This document shows, one piece after another, positions 37,061 to 45,837 of a stretch of 64,000 nt of DNA. The notes beneath the pieces were generated by a model. The model worked only from the letters and a program-made list of their open reading frames with translations. It was not told where the DNA came from and did not search any database. Numbering within the stretch: the first letter of the stretch is position 1; each line of letters opens with the position of its first letter. Made by a program: the position numbers and the translations under genes. This DNA is from an uncultured Aquimarina sp. (lineage in GTDB: Bacteria; Bacteroidota; Bacteroidia; Flavobacteriales; Flavobacteriaceae), in contig NZ_CANLMP010000004.1 of NCBI RefSeq assembly GCF_947492405.1, positions 496,001 through 560,000 on the forward strand. Reading direction: 5' to 3'.

Positions 37061-37549
37061 ATGAAAACAATAATTGTACTATTAATCGCACTCACGTTAA
37101 ATTCATTGACTGCTCAAATACAATATGGGACTCCCATAAATGATCAACTACCCGAAAAACTAAAAAGCTTACCCAGAGCAATTGAAGTAAACAACTTTCC
37201 AAAAATCATTGATCCTATTAAGATTGATGATCGATATTACTGGAAACACAATACCGCTATTTTGTGCAGAGAAAGTGAGATTAAAATCATTGAGTATGGA
37301 GCCTATTTATTTTATAACGACACCTGGAATTTAAGAAAGTCCTATTCGCTAAAAGAATTAAACAAAAATTTTGGAACTAAAAAAGGAATTTTGAAGCAAT
37401 CTGAACCATACACCTGGTCACAAAATTGGCGCACAGATAACTCTCTTTTTGGAGGATGGGCTATGTGGTACTTTATTGGAGTTACAAAAGATGGTAAAAC
37501 TGTCTGCGGATATGAAAAAATTGAAACTACGAATACGCTTTTAAACTAA
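37061..37549 (+). CDS. Small secreted protein, function unknown
   Basis: The 162-residue protein has a signal peptide (MKTIIVLLIALTLNSLTAQ) and a mature domain rich in Trp, Tyr and Asn (TYSWSQNWRTDNSLFGGW-like C-terminal part). It lies between another small secreted protein (7 bp gap) and a YceI gene (12 bp gap), so the three are probably co-transcribed. I do not recognise a family. Confidence 0.75.
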   Translation: MKTIIVLLIALTLNSLTAQIQYGTPINDQLPEKLKSLPRAIEVNNFPKIIDPIKIDDRYYWKHNTAILCRESEIKIIEYGAYLFYNDTWNLRKSYSLKELNKNFGTKKGILKQSEPYTWSQNWRTDNSLFGGWAMWYFIGVTKDGKTVCGYEKIETTNTLLN

Positions 37550-37561
37550 AAAATATCTAAA

Positions 37562-38134
37562 ATGAAAATAGTACAAATACTATTAATTACTCTTTGTCTA
37601 CACGTCGGATTACAAAAAGCATATACCCAAAATTTTGAGTTAAACACCAGAAAATCTACACTGTTCTGGACAGGTAAAGCAGCATTTAGCTCTTATTCGT
37701 TAAAAGGAACTATAGCCGCTAAAAAAGGTACTCTTTCTATGACGGATGCTGCAATGTCGTCATTGAATATTATCATTAATATGAAAAGCATTGATCATGA
37801 AAACAATAACCTTAAAAGTCATTTAAAGAATGAAGATTTTTTTGAAGTAAAAACATATCCAGAAGCTACTTTTTCTATTAATAACCAAGCACGTGTTAAA
37901 AGCGATACAATAATTTTAATAGGAAAACTAACTATCAAAGGGATAACAAATACAGAGAATATTCCAGCAACCTTAAAACAGAATGAATCCGGTATCGTTC
38001 TTAAATTTAAATATGCAATCGATCGTACCAAATATGGAGTTAACCATAACTCGCCTAGTATTTTTAAACGTATGAAAGAAAATGCAATTGCAGATGAGTT
38101 TATATTAGAGGGTACATTGGTATTTTCTAAATAA
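37562..38134 (+). CDS. YceI-family periplasmic lipid-binding protein
   Basis: This 190-residue protein has a signal peptide and the YceI lipocalin-like pattern: an N-terminal NFELNTRKSTLFWTGKAAF, a SIDHENNNLKSHLKNEDFF segment with the YPEATF motif, and a C-terminal FKYAIDRTKYGVNHNSPS. YceI proteins bind isoprenoid or amide lipids in the periplasm. It is the last gene of the small secreted operon that follows the membrane AraC regulator. Confidence 0.9.
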   Translation: MKIVQILLITLCLHVGLQKAYTQNFELNTRKSTLFWTGKAAFSSYSLKGTIAAKKGTLSMTDAAMSSLNIIINMKSIDHENNNLKSHLKNEDFFEVKTYPEATFSINNQARVKSDTIILIGKLTIKGITNTENIPATLKQNESGIVLKFKYAIDRTKYGVNHNSPSIFKRMKENAIADEFILEGTLVFSK

Positions 38135-38171
38135 CATTAAATAAGATTTGTATTTATACTATATTTAGAGA

Positions 38172-39122
38172 ATGCAACTCAATATCAAAGTAGATGAAGA
38201 CATCCTACAGGAATTTGCAAGTCAATTGGATGCCAAAATAAATAAAGGAGGTTTTATCATTCCCAAAAAATTAGGTTCTGGAACTGCCAAAAAAATAATT
38301 TTTGATGGAAATTTAGAATTATTACACATGCAATTTTCATTAAACCTACCTGTAGAAACACATTCGGAGAATACAGAAAATAGCTCCTATTATTTACTAA
38401 ATATTAATCTATCAGAACAATCAGTTAATAAAACAGTTAACGGAAAAGATATAGAGATACAGCGTGATAATTCTTCAGGAATGTTATTTTATAAACCAGG
38501 TACTAATGTATTTAGCATAAGTCCTACTGGAGTACCTTTCAACATAGTTTTAGTAAAATTCCCTAAAACTATGTTGAGAAGTTATGTTGAGAAAAAGGAA
38601 GATTTAGAACATATTGAAGAAGTAATTTCTTCAAGCCAATTGATATATGAAGATTTAGATCTTGATTCAGAAAATCATCTCAGAAAATGCATATTACCAG
38701 AAATTAACCTCTTTCAGAAGCATGCCAATCTATTAAGTTTTTTAGCACTCTTTATTGAAAAGCTTATTAAACGTGATGCTTTAAATTCTACAGAAAACAT
38801 TAATTCAGATGATTTAAAAAAACTATTTATGATAGCTGGACAATTACGGGATCCTTTCGCTTGTGATATTGGGACTAATGAAGAACTTGCTCAGAAATCC
38901 GCAATGAGTTTGACAAAATTTAAGAATACTTTTAAACAGATCTTTGGGACTTCTCCTTACCAATACCACTTACAAGCAAAAATGCAATATGCATATCGTA
39001 CACTTATTCAGAGGTCTCAAACTATTTCGGAAATCAGTTATCAACTTGGCTACTCACACCCTTCAAAATTTACTATAGCTTTTAAAAAACAATTTAAGAT
39101 ACTTCCATCAGAAGTTAAATAA
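38172..39122 (+). CDS. AraC-family transcriptional regulator
   Basis: The 316-residue soluble protein has an N-terminal sensor-like region of about 200 residues and a C-terminal AraC-type double HTH: GTNEELAQKSAMSLTKFKNT, then ISEISYQLGYSHPSKFTIAF and KQFKILPSE. There is no signal peptide or membrane segment. It precedes an epimerase gene by 85 bp, and that gene is a plausible target. The effector is unknown. Confidence 0.9.
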   Translation: MQLNIKVDEDILQEFASQLDAKINKGGFIIPKKLGSGTAKKIIFDGNLELLHMQFSLNLPVETHSENTENSSYYLLNINLSEQSVNKTVNGKDIEIQRDNSSGMLFYKPGTNVFSISPTGVPFNIVLVKFPKTMLRSYVEKKEDLEHIEEVISSSQLIYEDLDLDSENHLRKCILPEINLFQKHANLLSFLALFIEKLIKRDALNSTENINSDDLKKLFMIAGQLRDPFACDIGTNEELAQKSAMSLTKFKNTFKQIFGTSPYQYHLQAKMQYAYRTLIQRSQTISEISYQLGYSHPSKFTIAFKKQFKILPSEVK

Positions 39123-39207
39123 TAAGTGTCTTTTAGGGATAACTAAGTGTCTTATTGGGTAAACAATCCACCTGTTTCAGTATATAGCTTTGACAAAAAC
39201 AATATAT

Positions 39208-40173
39208 ATGAATATTTTTATAACTGGTGGATCTGGTTTTGTAGGTCAAAATTTAATCCCTTTACTTATTCAGAACGGACATCAGATTCACGCATTAGCC
39301 AGAAGTGAAAGTTCTGCGCAAAAAATACAACAACTAGGCGCTACACCTGTACTAGATGATCTTACTTCTTTATCCAAAAATACAGACAAATCTTTATCAA
39401 TCTGTGATATTGTAATTCATTCTGCAGCTTACATGGATTTCTCCTATGATAAGAAAAAGTTTTACGACATCAATGTAAAAGCAACCGAAAACTTGCTTTG
39501 GATGGCCAAAAAGAATAGTGTCGCCAAGTTTATTTATATAAGTGCCGCTCCCGTAATAGCAGGTTCTCCTATAATCAACGCTCAAGAAATAGATAGTGGT
39601 TTTGAACTTCCAAAAGCATTATATCCAAAAACTAAAGCGATTGCAGAAAGAGAAGTACTCTCTGCTAACACCAAAACTTTCCAAACTATTTCTTTAAGAC
39701 CCCCAGCTATTTGGGGAAACAATAATCATCATTATGATGAGATTTTTGCGAAAGCAAAAGAAGGAAAATGGAAATGGTTAGGAAAAGGTGATCAAATACT
39801 TTCTACAATACACATTAAAAACTTAGGGAGCGCTATCTTGGCGGCCATAAAAACAGATAAAGGAGGGGAAGCCTACTTTGTTACTGATGGAGAACGCAGA
39901 CCTATGAAAGATTTCTTTACATCACTTCTACAATCTCAAGGTATATATCCGGGTGATGATCATATTTCTTTAGGTTTTGCCTCTTTTATTGCCAATGCTT
40001 GTGATATTGTTTGGAAAATTTTTGGATTAAAATCAAAACCTCCGGTTGCTCCTATAATGATCAGATTAATGGGAAGAGAGTTTTCTGTTAACGATGAAAA
40101 AGCACGAAAAGAACTAGGATATACTAATGTTATCTCCATAAAAGAAGGATTGACTGAAATGAAGCAAAACTAG
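39208..40173 (+). CDS. NAD(P)-dependent epimerase/dehydratase (extended SDR)
   Basis: From the ATG at 39208 the product is 321 residues. The N-terminal Rossmann motif is ITGGSGFVGQ, followed by HSAAYMDF, the YPKTKAIAE active-site YxxxK, and LRPPAIWG. These fit the extended short-chain dehydrogenase/3-beta-HSD-like group. A TTG 18 bp upstream is a possible but less likely start. It follows an AraC regulator; the substrate is unknown. Confidence 0.9.
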   Translation: MNIFITGGSGFVGQNLIPLLIQNGHQIHALARSESSAQKIQQLGATPVLDDLTSLSKNTDKSLSICDIVIHSAAYMDFSYDKKKFYDINVKATENLLWMAKKNSVAKFIYISAAPVIAGSPIINAQEIDSGFELPKALYPKTKAIAEREVLSANTKTFQTISLRPPAIWGNNNHHYDEIFAKAKEGKWKWLGKGDQILSTIHIKNLGSAILAAIKTDKGGEAYFVTDGERRPMKDFFTSLLQSQGIYPGDDHISLGFASFIANACDIVWKIFGLKSKPPVAPIMIRLMGREFSVNDEKARKELGYTNVISIKEGLTEMKQN

Positions 40174-40254
40174 ATATAAAATACAAAGATCACTTAAGTA
40201 GTTTTGCAAAAAAACCTCTTGTAAGTAATGCGAAAAATCTAATTTTAAAGCATC

Positions 40255-40287
40255 TAAAAAAGCAACAAATTCCCCGTTTTTTCGTTA
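40255..40287. repeat. 33-bp direct repeat, left copy
   Basis: A 33-base stretch (core GCAACAAATTCCCCG followed by TTTTTTCGTTA) is identical to 45735-45767 in the same orientation. The similarity extends to 43 bp (40255-40297) with two mismatches. It lies in the gap between convergent genes, 5 bp before the thioredoxin stop codon when extended. Confidence 0.93.
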
Positions 40288-40302
40288 GGAATTTTATCAA
40301 GT

Positions 40303-41124
40303 TTATTGTTCTAACAGAGCCAACATATCAGGATTTTTAAGCTGTTGTTTTTCGATAGCTAGGGCTTTATCGTTACCTTCTTTAAGGTAGCAATAGCATT
40401 TTATAAAATGTACTAGCTCTGATGTATAATTTACAGGAGTCTTTTGGTTTAGTTTTTTAAGAACACTTTTACTTTTGCCAGCGATAGCTTTATTGAGTAA
40501 CTTATATAATTGAACCTTGTCTAATAGCTCCTCATTTTTGCTTTTTTTTAGAATCACCTTGAATTGTTGATTACTTTGTTTTATGAATACGCTTTTGATC
40601 AAAGCATTGGACGTATCCATAGCAAGATTCTGATACGCTACCCCAAGCTTAAGATGCGCCAAACTACTTTTTCGATTCTGAATCATGGGGATCATGGCAG
40701 TATATACGTTTTCTAAATCGAGATTTGGGATTTTTTTAAACCAGTTTATATACTCATCTGTATGTCTGTATCCTGTTTTTCTATCAATAACCACTTTATT
40801 AGGATCCATAATTAATACCGTCGGAAGCGATTTTATATTAAAGTATTTGGCGAACTCTCTTTTTCTATCAAAATTTACTTTTACAAATACGAAATTATCT
40901 TTTATGGTATTAATAGCTGTTGTTTGCCAAAGCTTGTCATCCATTCTTCTACACGGACCACACCAACTGGCCCAAAAATCTACTACCATCCATTTTTTTT
41001 GTTCTATGGCAATCGCACGCCCTAACTTAAAGTCATCAATCCATTGTACCTGGGCTATTGTCGTTGTGGTGTGTAATAGTATTACGAATAAGATACTATA
41101 CTTTAATTTCTTTACGTTTTTCAT
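40303..41124 (-). CDS. Exported thioredoxin-fold protein
   Basis: The 273-residue protein has a signal peptide (ending near TTTIAQ) and a thioredoxin-like domain at about residues 28-135 with the active site FWASWCGPCRRMD and the cis-Pro loop SLPTVLI. The C-terminal half (about 140-273) is helical, Lys-rich and not recognised. It probably acts as a periplasmic disulfide reductant or isomerase. It is the distal gene in the toxin/immunity-like minus-strand block, 72 bp after the last small gene, and may be independent of it. Confidence 0.9.
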   Translation of the reverse strand: MKNVKKLKYSILFVILLHTTTTIAQVQWIDDFKLGRAIAIEQKKWMVVDFWASWCGPCRRMDDKLWQTTAINTIKDNFVFVKVNFDRKREFAKYFNIKSLPTVLIMDPNKVVIDRKTGYRHTDEYINWFKKIPNLDLENVYTAMIPMIQNRKSSLAHLKLGVAYQNLAMDTSNALIKSVFIKQSNQQFKVILKKSKNEELLDKVQLYKLLNKAIAGKSKSVLKKLNQKTPVNYTSELVHFIKCYCYLKEGNDKALAIEKQQLKNPDMLALLEQ

Positions 41125-41196
41125 TATTTTTAAAATTATAGTATTACCAACCTCATTTTACAAAGGCTGGCTTTACCATATTCATTGATATTTTAG

Positions 41197-41583
41197 TTAT
41201 ATAACCTCATCATCCTTTACAAATTCACTAAAACGTGCAATCCAACCGTTTTCAATAAGATGTTCTGCTTTAAGCATTTCGCTAATTTTAACAAAATCTA
41301 CTACTCTACCTTCATCGTTATATAACATTTTATACTCCTCATCCTTTTCTTCGAAAATTCTGAATAATGCAAATAAAAAGTTATTTTGTGTACGATGTAC
41401 AATTTTTTTTAAGCCCTTGACTTGCTCATCACTAAGACTTTTTATAAAATTCGCTTCTTCGGCTATTATGAATGGAGGGTTTTCTTTTTTTCTTAATTGA
41501 TCTATATAAGTAATTCCAGGATCATAACACTCAGAGATTATTTTTTTTCCGTAATCATCTAGTATTTCTTTATTAGATTTCAT
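41197..41583 (-). CDS. Small acidic protein, putative immunity protein
   Basis: This 128-residue soluble protein has no signal peptide or recognised domain; the composition is acidic and helical (for example LSDEQVKGLKKIVHRTQNNF, FRIFEEKDEEYKML). It starts 7 bp after the stop of the preceding small gene. Position downstream of a toxin-like gene, size and cytoplasmic location are what one expects of polymorphic-toxin immunity genes; no sequence family was identified. Confidence 0.6.
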   Translation of the reverse strand: MKSNKEILDDYGKKIISECYDPGITYIDQLRKKENPPFIIAEEANFIKSLSDEQVKGLKKIVHRTQNNFLFALFRIFEEKDEEYKMLYNDEGRVVDFVKISEMLKAEHLIENGWIARFSEFVKDDEVI

Positions 41584-41590
41584 AATTTTA

Positions 41591-42001
41591 TTACTTATTC
41601 AGGCTATTCATTTTTTCCCAGATATCATAAGCCTCATGAAAAGATTCTTTCATAAAATTAGGATCTTCTTCAAAATCTTTTGGCTTATCAATTAGTAAAA
41701 CTTCATTCCATTTTCCAAACTCTGGGTTCGGGGCACTAATCCCATCAATAAGATTAGTAAGATTGAAGAAAGCAGAATCTAATCCGTCTCTCAAAAGCTC
41801 CTCAATAATAGAACAAGCTAATGGTGATTTTTTAATCTTATTAAAAAACTGCTCTTCTTCTTTCAATAGACTCTGATCAAATAAAAAGTCGCTCTTAGAA
41901 TCCTTAAAATTTTTTATGACACTATAAACGGTCTTATTTATTATCTCGTGTATTTGTAGTAAAAAAATTTGCTTAGTCTCTTCTGATAATTCGTATTTCA
42001 T
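41591..42001 (-). CDS. Small acidic protein, putative immunity protein
   Basis: This 136-residue protein has no export signal. Predicted mostly helical, with WNEVLLIDKP and FHEAYDIWEKM near the end. It is the second of three small genes downstream of the nuclease-like lipoprotein, 83 bp behind the first and 7 bp ahead of the third. No family was recognised. The immunity role rests only on context. Confidence 0.6.
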   Translation of the reverse strand: MKYELSEETKQIFLLQIHEIINKTVYSVIKNFKDSKSDFLFDQSLLKEEEQFFNKIKKSPLACSIIEELLRDGLDSAFFNLTNLIDGISAPNPEFGKWNEVLLIDKPKDFEEDPNFMKESFHEAYDIWEKMNSLNK

Positions 42002-42084
42002 ATATCAATTTTTGATAAATAGTTTTGTCTATGGCGAATATATGGACGCGCCGAAATTAAGGTCTATATATCTATTCTAAAAAA

Positions 42085-42423
42085 TTATTGATTTTTTCTC
42101 CATTCTTTCATTATCATCTCAGCACTAAAAGAAGAATCAGGAATATTAGAAGCAATGACTTTTTCTAAAACTGCTATGGAAATTTCTTCATAGATAGGTA
42201 ATAAAAACTTAGCGATCCAAACTAAAATTTTATCATCATCTGAATCTAATAAATCTTTTAATGTTTCAAGTCCATAGTTTTCTTCAATAAAATCTTTAGT
42301 TGATAAAATTTTCTTAACATTCTTGTTAGCGCCCTTGTAATCCCCTCTCTTTGAGCATTCTGAATATAATTCGATATACTCAATAATTGCTTCTTTTGCT
42401 TCTTTAATATTTCTAAAATCCAT
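42085..42423 (-). CDS. DUF2019-like helical protein, putative immunity protein
   Basis: This 112-residue cytoplasmic protein has a short HEAT-like helical pattern (YIELYSECSKRGDYKGANKN; LETLKDLLDSDDDKILVWIA; ISIAVLEKVIA) resembling DUF2019, a family repeatedly found beside polymorphic toxins. It lies 20 bp after the stop of the LHH/HNH-like lipoprotein gene, the classical position of the cognate immunity gene. The family match is by eye and unconfirmed. Confidence 0.65.
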   Translation of the reverse strand: MDFRNIKEAKEAIIEYIELYSECSKRGDYKGANKNVKKILSTKDFIEENYGLETLKDLLDSDDDKILVWIAKFLLPIYEEISIAVLEKVIASNIPDSSFSAEMIMKEWRKNQ

Positions 42424-42443
42424 AGCAGTAAATCTAATTAAAT

Positions 42444-44480
42444 TTAATCAATAATGCCCGTTATCCCGTCCCATCCTAATTCTCTTAAAACCTTTATCCC
42501 AAAATCGTATTGCTCTTGAAAACTTTGAGTACTTAGCCATTCTCTTACTGTTTTTCCGTTGGTAAATGGTGTTATACTATTATAATACCCCGTCACTCTT
42601 CTATGAAGTTCTCCTGCTCCATTAGGAATATCAATAATATTCTTAGTATTATGAATATTTGTTTTACCAAACTTTTGTTGATTTAATCTTTTATATCCAT
42701 TTTGTTCTACTATATGATGCAAAGCATTACCAGAAGATGCGTTACCTTCTACAGCTTTAAATTTATCAAATGAGCTGTATCCTCTACCTCTGGCTAATGT
42801 TGTTTCTGCAATTTCTTTTAATTTAGCCAAATATGTTTTCATGGTAGCAGCTGTTATTCTGGCTCCTCCGTTTACAGCTAAAAAAGCTCCACCACCACGA
42901 GATGGCGAAATAATAGTGGCAACATCTAAAATATCAAAACCTAAGTCTACTAAATCAACTCCTAAACCTGCATCCCATTTAATCACTAATTGATTTCCAT
43001 CATATCGTACAATAAACATTTCCCCTAAGGTTTCATCATCAATATCTTGATCAAAATCTATTTCTTTGTACTCCAACACCTGTCTTACCCATCTACCTTC
43101 TCTCTCATCACTTACCCACCACTCATAACTTCTAAGTATACTACTATAAAAGGCATCACTAAGCCCTTGTATTAGCTCGCCTCCATAAGAAAAAACAACT
43201 TCAAAATCATCTGTTGGGTCGCAAGGAGGGCTAGGACAAATTCCAGTAGGGCCAGTTGATGTAGTTTGTGCATTAGGATTTATGTAAGGAGAAAAATCAA
43301 AGATGGTATTGTTTTCTATTGATTGAATTATGCCATTGGCAATCTCCCTTTCTAGAGCATTCTCTGATGTATTAGCTTTTATTAATTCAGTAAAGAAAGT
43401 AAAAGATAATGCAGAGTCCCCATTTTCTTTTATAAGATTCAATAAAGATAATGCCTGAGCAGTAGTTAAATTATTAGCTATACTAGCATCTAATATTGTA
43501 TTACCTAAAGCTATGACTTCTGGATTAGTTACGTCTGAAAACAAATTATCTCTGCTTATTAGATTAGTAATCTCTGTAGCTACTTCATAGTTTTGTTGCG
43601 AACTAAAAATCCAACCAGACTCTGCAAGACCAATAGGCCTACCCAATAAATTAGAAAGATTATCTACAAAACGACCATCATAAATAATCACATTAGAGAG
43701 TTGGTTATCACCAAGACTACCATCTCCGCCATTACTGCTTCCTCCTAATCCATTATTATTGTTATAATTAGAACCGGGTCCAGTAATTGTATCATCACAA
43801 CTCATACAGTTATTCCAAGGAAGTCCTCCTGTACTATCTAATATAGATTCGCAGTGGGTGTAGTCATACTCTGGTGGACCATCACAAGCTCCTGCATACG
43901 GTCTTTCGCAATAACTATCCCCAGGCCTAAAAGTTACTGTAGAACAATCATGATGTGTTTTGGCTAATGTATCAACTTGAGCTCCTTCTTCGAGCCTACT
44001 AACATTAAGTATTTCTCCTTCTAGATTAGATAATGTGATCGTACCAGAGTATCTGGCAAAATCAAAATGATCATAAAAACTCTTATCAAATTCATACGTA
44101 AGTACATAAGTATATAGTTTCCCGTCTCGTATAGACGCGTGTAGGTTACTAAATGACTGATATCTATTTTGATCTTTTATATTAAAAGTATAGGTCTCAG
44201 AACCTTGCTCGTGTATAATTGCTTTTATACTTTCTAAGTCTAATTCTCCTGTATAGCTTGTATTACTTTTGCCAGCAAGTTTAATTTCTAATCCGTCTTT
44301 TGTTTTATTTTGTAGAAAACCTACGACATTTGGGATTTCATTTTTATCTACAGCGATCGATGTATTCGTGGGTAGTTGTTGTGATGCTGAGACAGTATCT
44401 ACTAATTGCTCATTTTCACAACTGTTTAATAATAGTATTCCAATCACTATTAAACAAAAGTTTACAATTCTTTTTTTCAT
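42444..44480 (-). CDS. Lipoprotein with C-terminal LHH/HNH-type nuclease-like toxin domain
   Basis: The 678-residue protein has a lipoprotein signal (LLLNSC, C21). Residues of about 25-180 form an unrecognised N-terminal domain, followed by a Cys-rich segment (residues ~180-235) and a Gly/Asn-rich linker (GPGSNYNNNNGLGG). A helical region and a hydrophobic stretch near 535-555 lead to the C-terminal module from residue 586: ALHHIVEQ, NTKNIIDIPNGAGELHRRV, which supplies His589, Asn614 and His626 in an HNH/LHH-like order. Three small soluble genes follow on the same strand. This matches a polymorphic toxin with its immunity genes. No secretion apparatus is nearby. Confidence 0.72.
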   Translation of the reverse strand: MKKRIVNFCLIVIGILLLNSCENEQLVDTVSASQQLPTNTSIAVDKNEIPNVVGFLQNKTKDGLEIKLAGKSNTSYTGELDLESIKAIIHEQGSETYTFNIKDQNRYQSFSNLHASIRDGKLYTYVLTYEFDKSFYDHFDFARYSGTITLSNLEGEILNVSRLEEGAQVDTLAKTHHDCSTVTFRPGDSYCERPYAGACDGPPEYDYTHCESILDSTGGLPWNNCMSCDDTITGPGSNYNNNNGLGGSSNGGDGSLGDNQLSNVIIYDGRFVDNLSNLLGRPIGLAESGWIFSSQQNYEVATEITNLISRDNLFSDVTNPEVIALGNTILDASIANNLTTAQALSLLNLIKENGDSALSFTFFTELIKANTSENALEREIANGIIQSIENNTIFDFSPYINPNAQTTSTGPTGICPSPPCDPTDDFEVVFSYGGELIQGLSDAFYSSILRSYEWWVSDEREGRWVRQVLEYKEIDFDQDIDDETLGEMFIVRYDGNQLVIKWDAGLGVDLVDLGFDILDVATIISPSRGGGAFLAVNGGARITAATMKTYLAKLKEIAETTLARGRGYSSFDKFKAVEGNASSGNALHHIVEQNGYKRLNQQKFGKTNIHNTKNIIDIPNGAGELHRRVTGYYNSITPFTNGKTVREWLSTQSFQEQYDFGIKVLRELGWDGITGIID

Positions 44481-45021
44481 CTGTTTGTTTTTTAATTAAA
44501 TATTCCCTCCCTTAATACGGGAAATAACTCTTTTTTTTAACGGCGTCAAAAATAGGTGAATTCCCCTTTCATTGTTTACGGAAATCTGTAAATAAGCCTC
44601 TCATTTTTTAACTCCAATATTTTTATTTTATCATCGCATCTAGTTATAGGGCTTACCTCATTCCGCACCTCCTTTTAGCCCTCAAAAAGGTAATTCGAAG
44701 AATTAAAATACTTCTTAGAAAGAGTATACCAACGAATATTTTGATATCGGCAAAGCTTGCAAGGCTTATCATAAAGGCTATAAGCCTTATTTTCGGGGCT
44801 GCTTGCCCAAATTTTAGGGGTTCTGATCCAAAAAATGATAGTTCGAAGAACCTTTTTAATCCTTCGAAAGACCTTAATAACGCTTCGGGGAATCTCTGAA
44901 ATAGCTAGAAGGTGTAATGTAAGGGTCAATGCCGTTCAAGATGCCATAGACGATCTTCTTTACTCCCATACTCCCATAGAAAATCCTTTTGAGAAACCTT
45001 AAAAGGATTTATAACAAATTA
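44481..45021. other. Intergenic region with hairpins, no convincing gene
   Basis: This 541-bp gap is visibly less AT-rich than its surroundings in its second half. It contains a hairpin (AAGGCTTAT at 44761-44769 with ATAAGCCTT at 44780-44788), repeated TTCGAAGA-type words, and the 5' region of the toxin-like gene. An 84-codon minus-strand reading frame (44675-44929) lacks coding character. It may be a remnant or an RNA element. Confidence 0.5.
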
Positions 45022-45498
45022 CTATTCTGTGTCTACATTGGTATTGGTGGATCTTTGGAACAAAACTTTCATATCATTATACACTGTTTTTGCTCCAGGT
45101 TCGTTTTCTCCCGCTAGATAGCGTACCATACGATAAAAGCTTAATGCATTAGAATAATTATCATGATCCAGTAGCGTTTTAGTGTCGATCAATTGTTGTC
45201 CCAGATTTTCTAGTTTTTGTACTCGGCTTTCTACCTGTGTACGTGCCAAGTAATCTTTATCAAACTCTTCTTTATCTAAAAATTTAGGCACCCAATCCGG
45301 ATGCTGTTCCATATAATTTTTGGATTTGTCTACTATCAGCTTGTTTTGATTAGCAATACGCCCATATTGGGTCCGTTGCTCCGCGGTAAGGTTTACGGTC
45401 TTCCCGTTTAAGATTTGTTTGATACCATCTAGGTACTGGTCTAGTTGTGTTAATTCTTCTTCTGTAAAGCTTATGCTAATTAGATTCTCTAATGCCAT
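45022..45498 (-). CDS. Conserved-looking hypothetical protein, function unknown
   Basis: This 158-residue soluble protein is mostly helical with charged residues (EEELTQLDQYLDGIKQILNG; VQKLENLGQQLIDTKTLLDH; NALSFYRMVRYLAGENEPGA). No signal peptide, membrane segment or recognised motif is present. The reading frame is well formed and its base composition is richer in G+C than its neighbours, hinting at a different history. It is separated from both neighbours by long gaps within the block bounded by direct repeats. Confidence 0.7.
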   Translation of the reverse strand: MALENLISISFTEEELTQLDQYLDGIKQILNGKTVNLTAEQRTQYGRIANQNKLIVDKSKNYMEQHPDWVPKFLDKEEFDKDYLARTQVESRVQKLENLGQQLIDTKTLLDHDNYSNALSFYRMVRYLAGENEPGAKTVYNDMKVLFQRSTNTNVDTE

Positions 45499-45837
45499 AC
45501 TTCTAATTTTTTATGATTACTATTCTTATAAGTGTTCGACTCTCTAGAGAGCCACCATAAGAATGTGTACGGAAGTATGGAATTGTTACCTTGGATTTTA
45601 AAGTTTTTTAATAATCCACTAGTAACATCGTTATTAATTACACCCCTCCGCCTTAGGAGAAAACTAATGAGAGCTATGTTTTATAAAAGTTCTTGAACCA
45701 AAAAGAAAAATCGTTAGAGAAATCATAACCAACATAAAAAAGCAACAAATTCCCCGTTTTTTCGTTAAGAATCTTATAGACATATACCTCAAATGTCTTT
45801 AAATGTTTGGGGAAATATCATTCTTAAAACTTTAATT
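45499..45837. other. Intergenic region containing the right direct repeat
   Basis: No gene is seen in these 339 bp. The stretch includes the right copy of the direct repeat (45735-45767) and presumably the promoter and leader of the small peptide gene that starts at 45838. An in-frame ATG at 45793 exists, but the leader-peptide pattern begins at 45838. Confidence 0.6.
45735..45767. repeat. 33-bp direct repeat, right copy
   Basis: Identical over 33 bp to 40255-40287, same orientation, and 41 of 43 bp identical when extended to 45777. It lies about 70 bp upstream of the GG-leader peptide gene. The pair brackets a 5.4-kb block. Confidence 0.93.

Noticed and set aside
44675..44929. An 84-codon minus-strand reading frame in the gap near 44.8 kb
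   Set aside because: The translation is rich in Arg, Lys and Ile with no domain or export pattern, and it overlaps a hairpin; more likely non-coding.
45793..45837. An upstream in-frame ATG for the GG-leader peptide
   Set aside because: The normal leader begins at 45838; the added 15 residues precede a complete, family-like leader.
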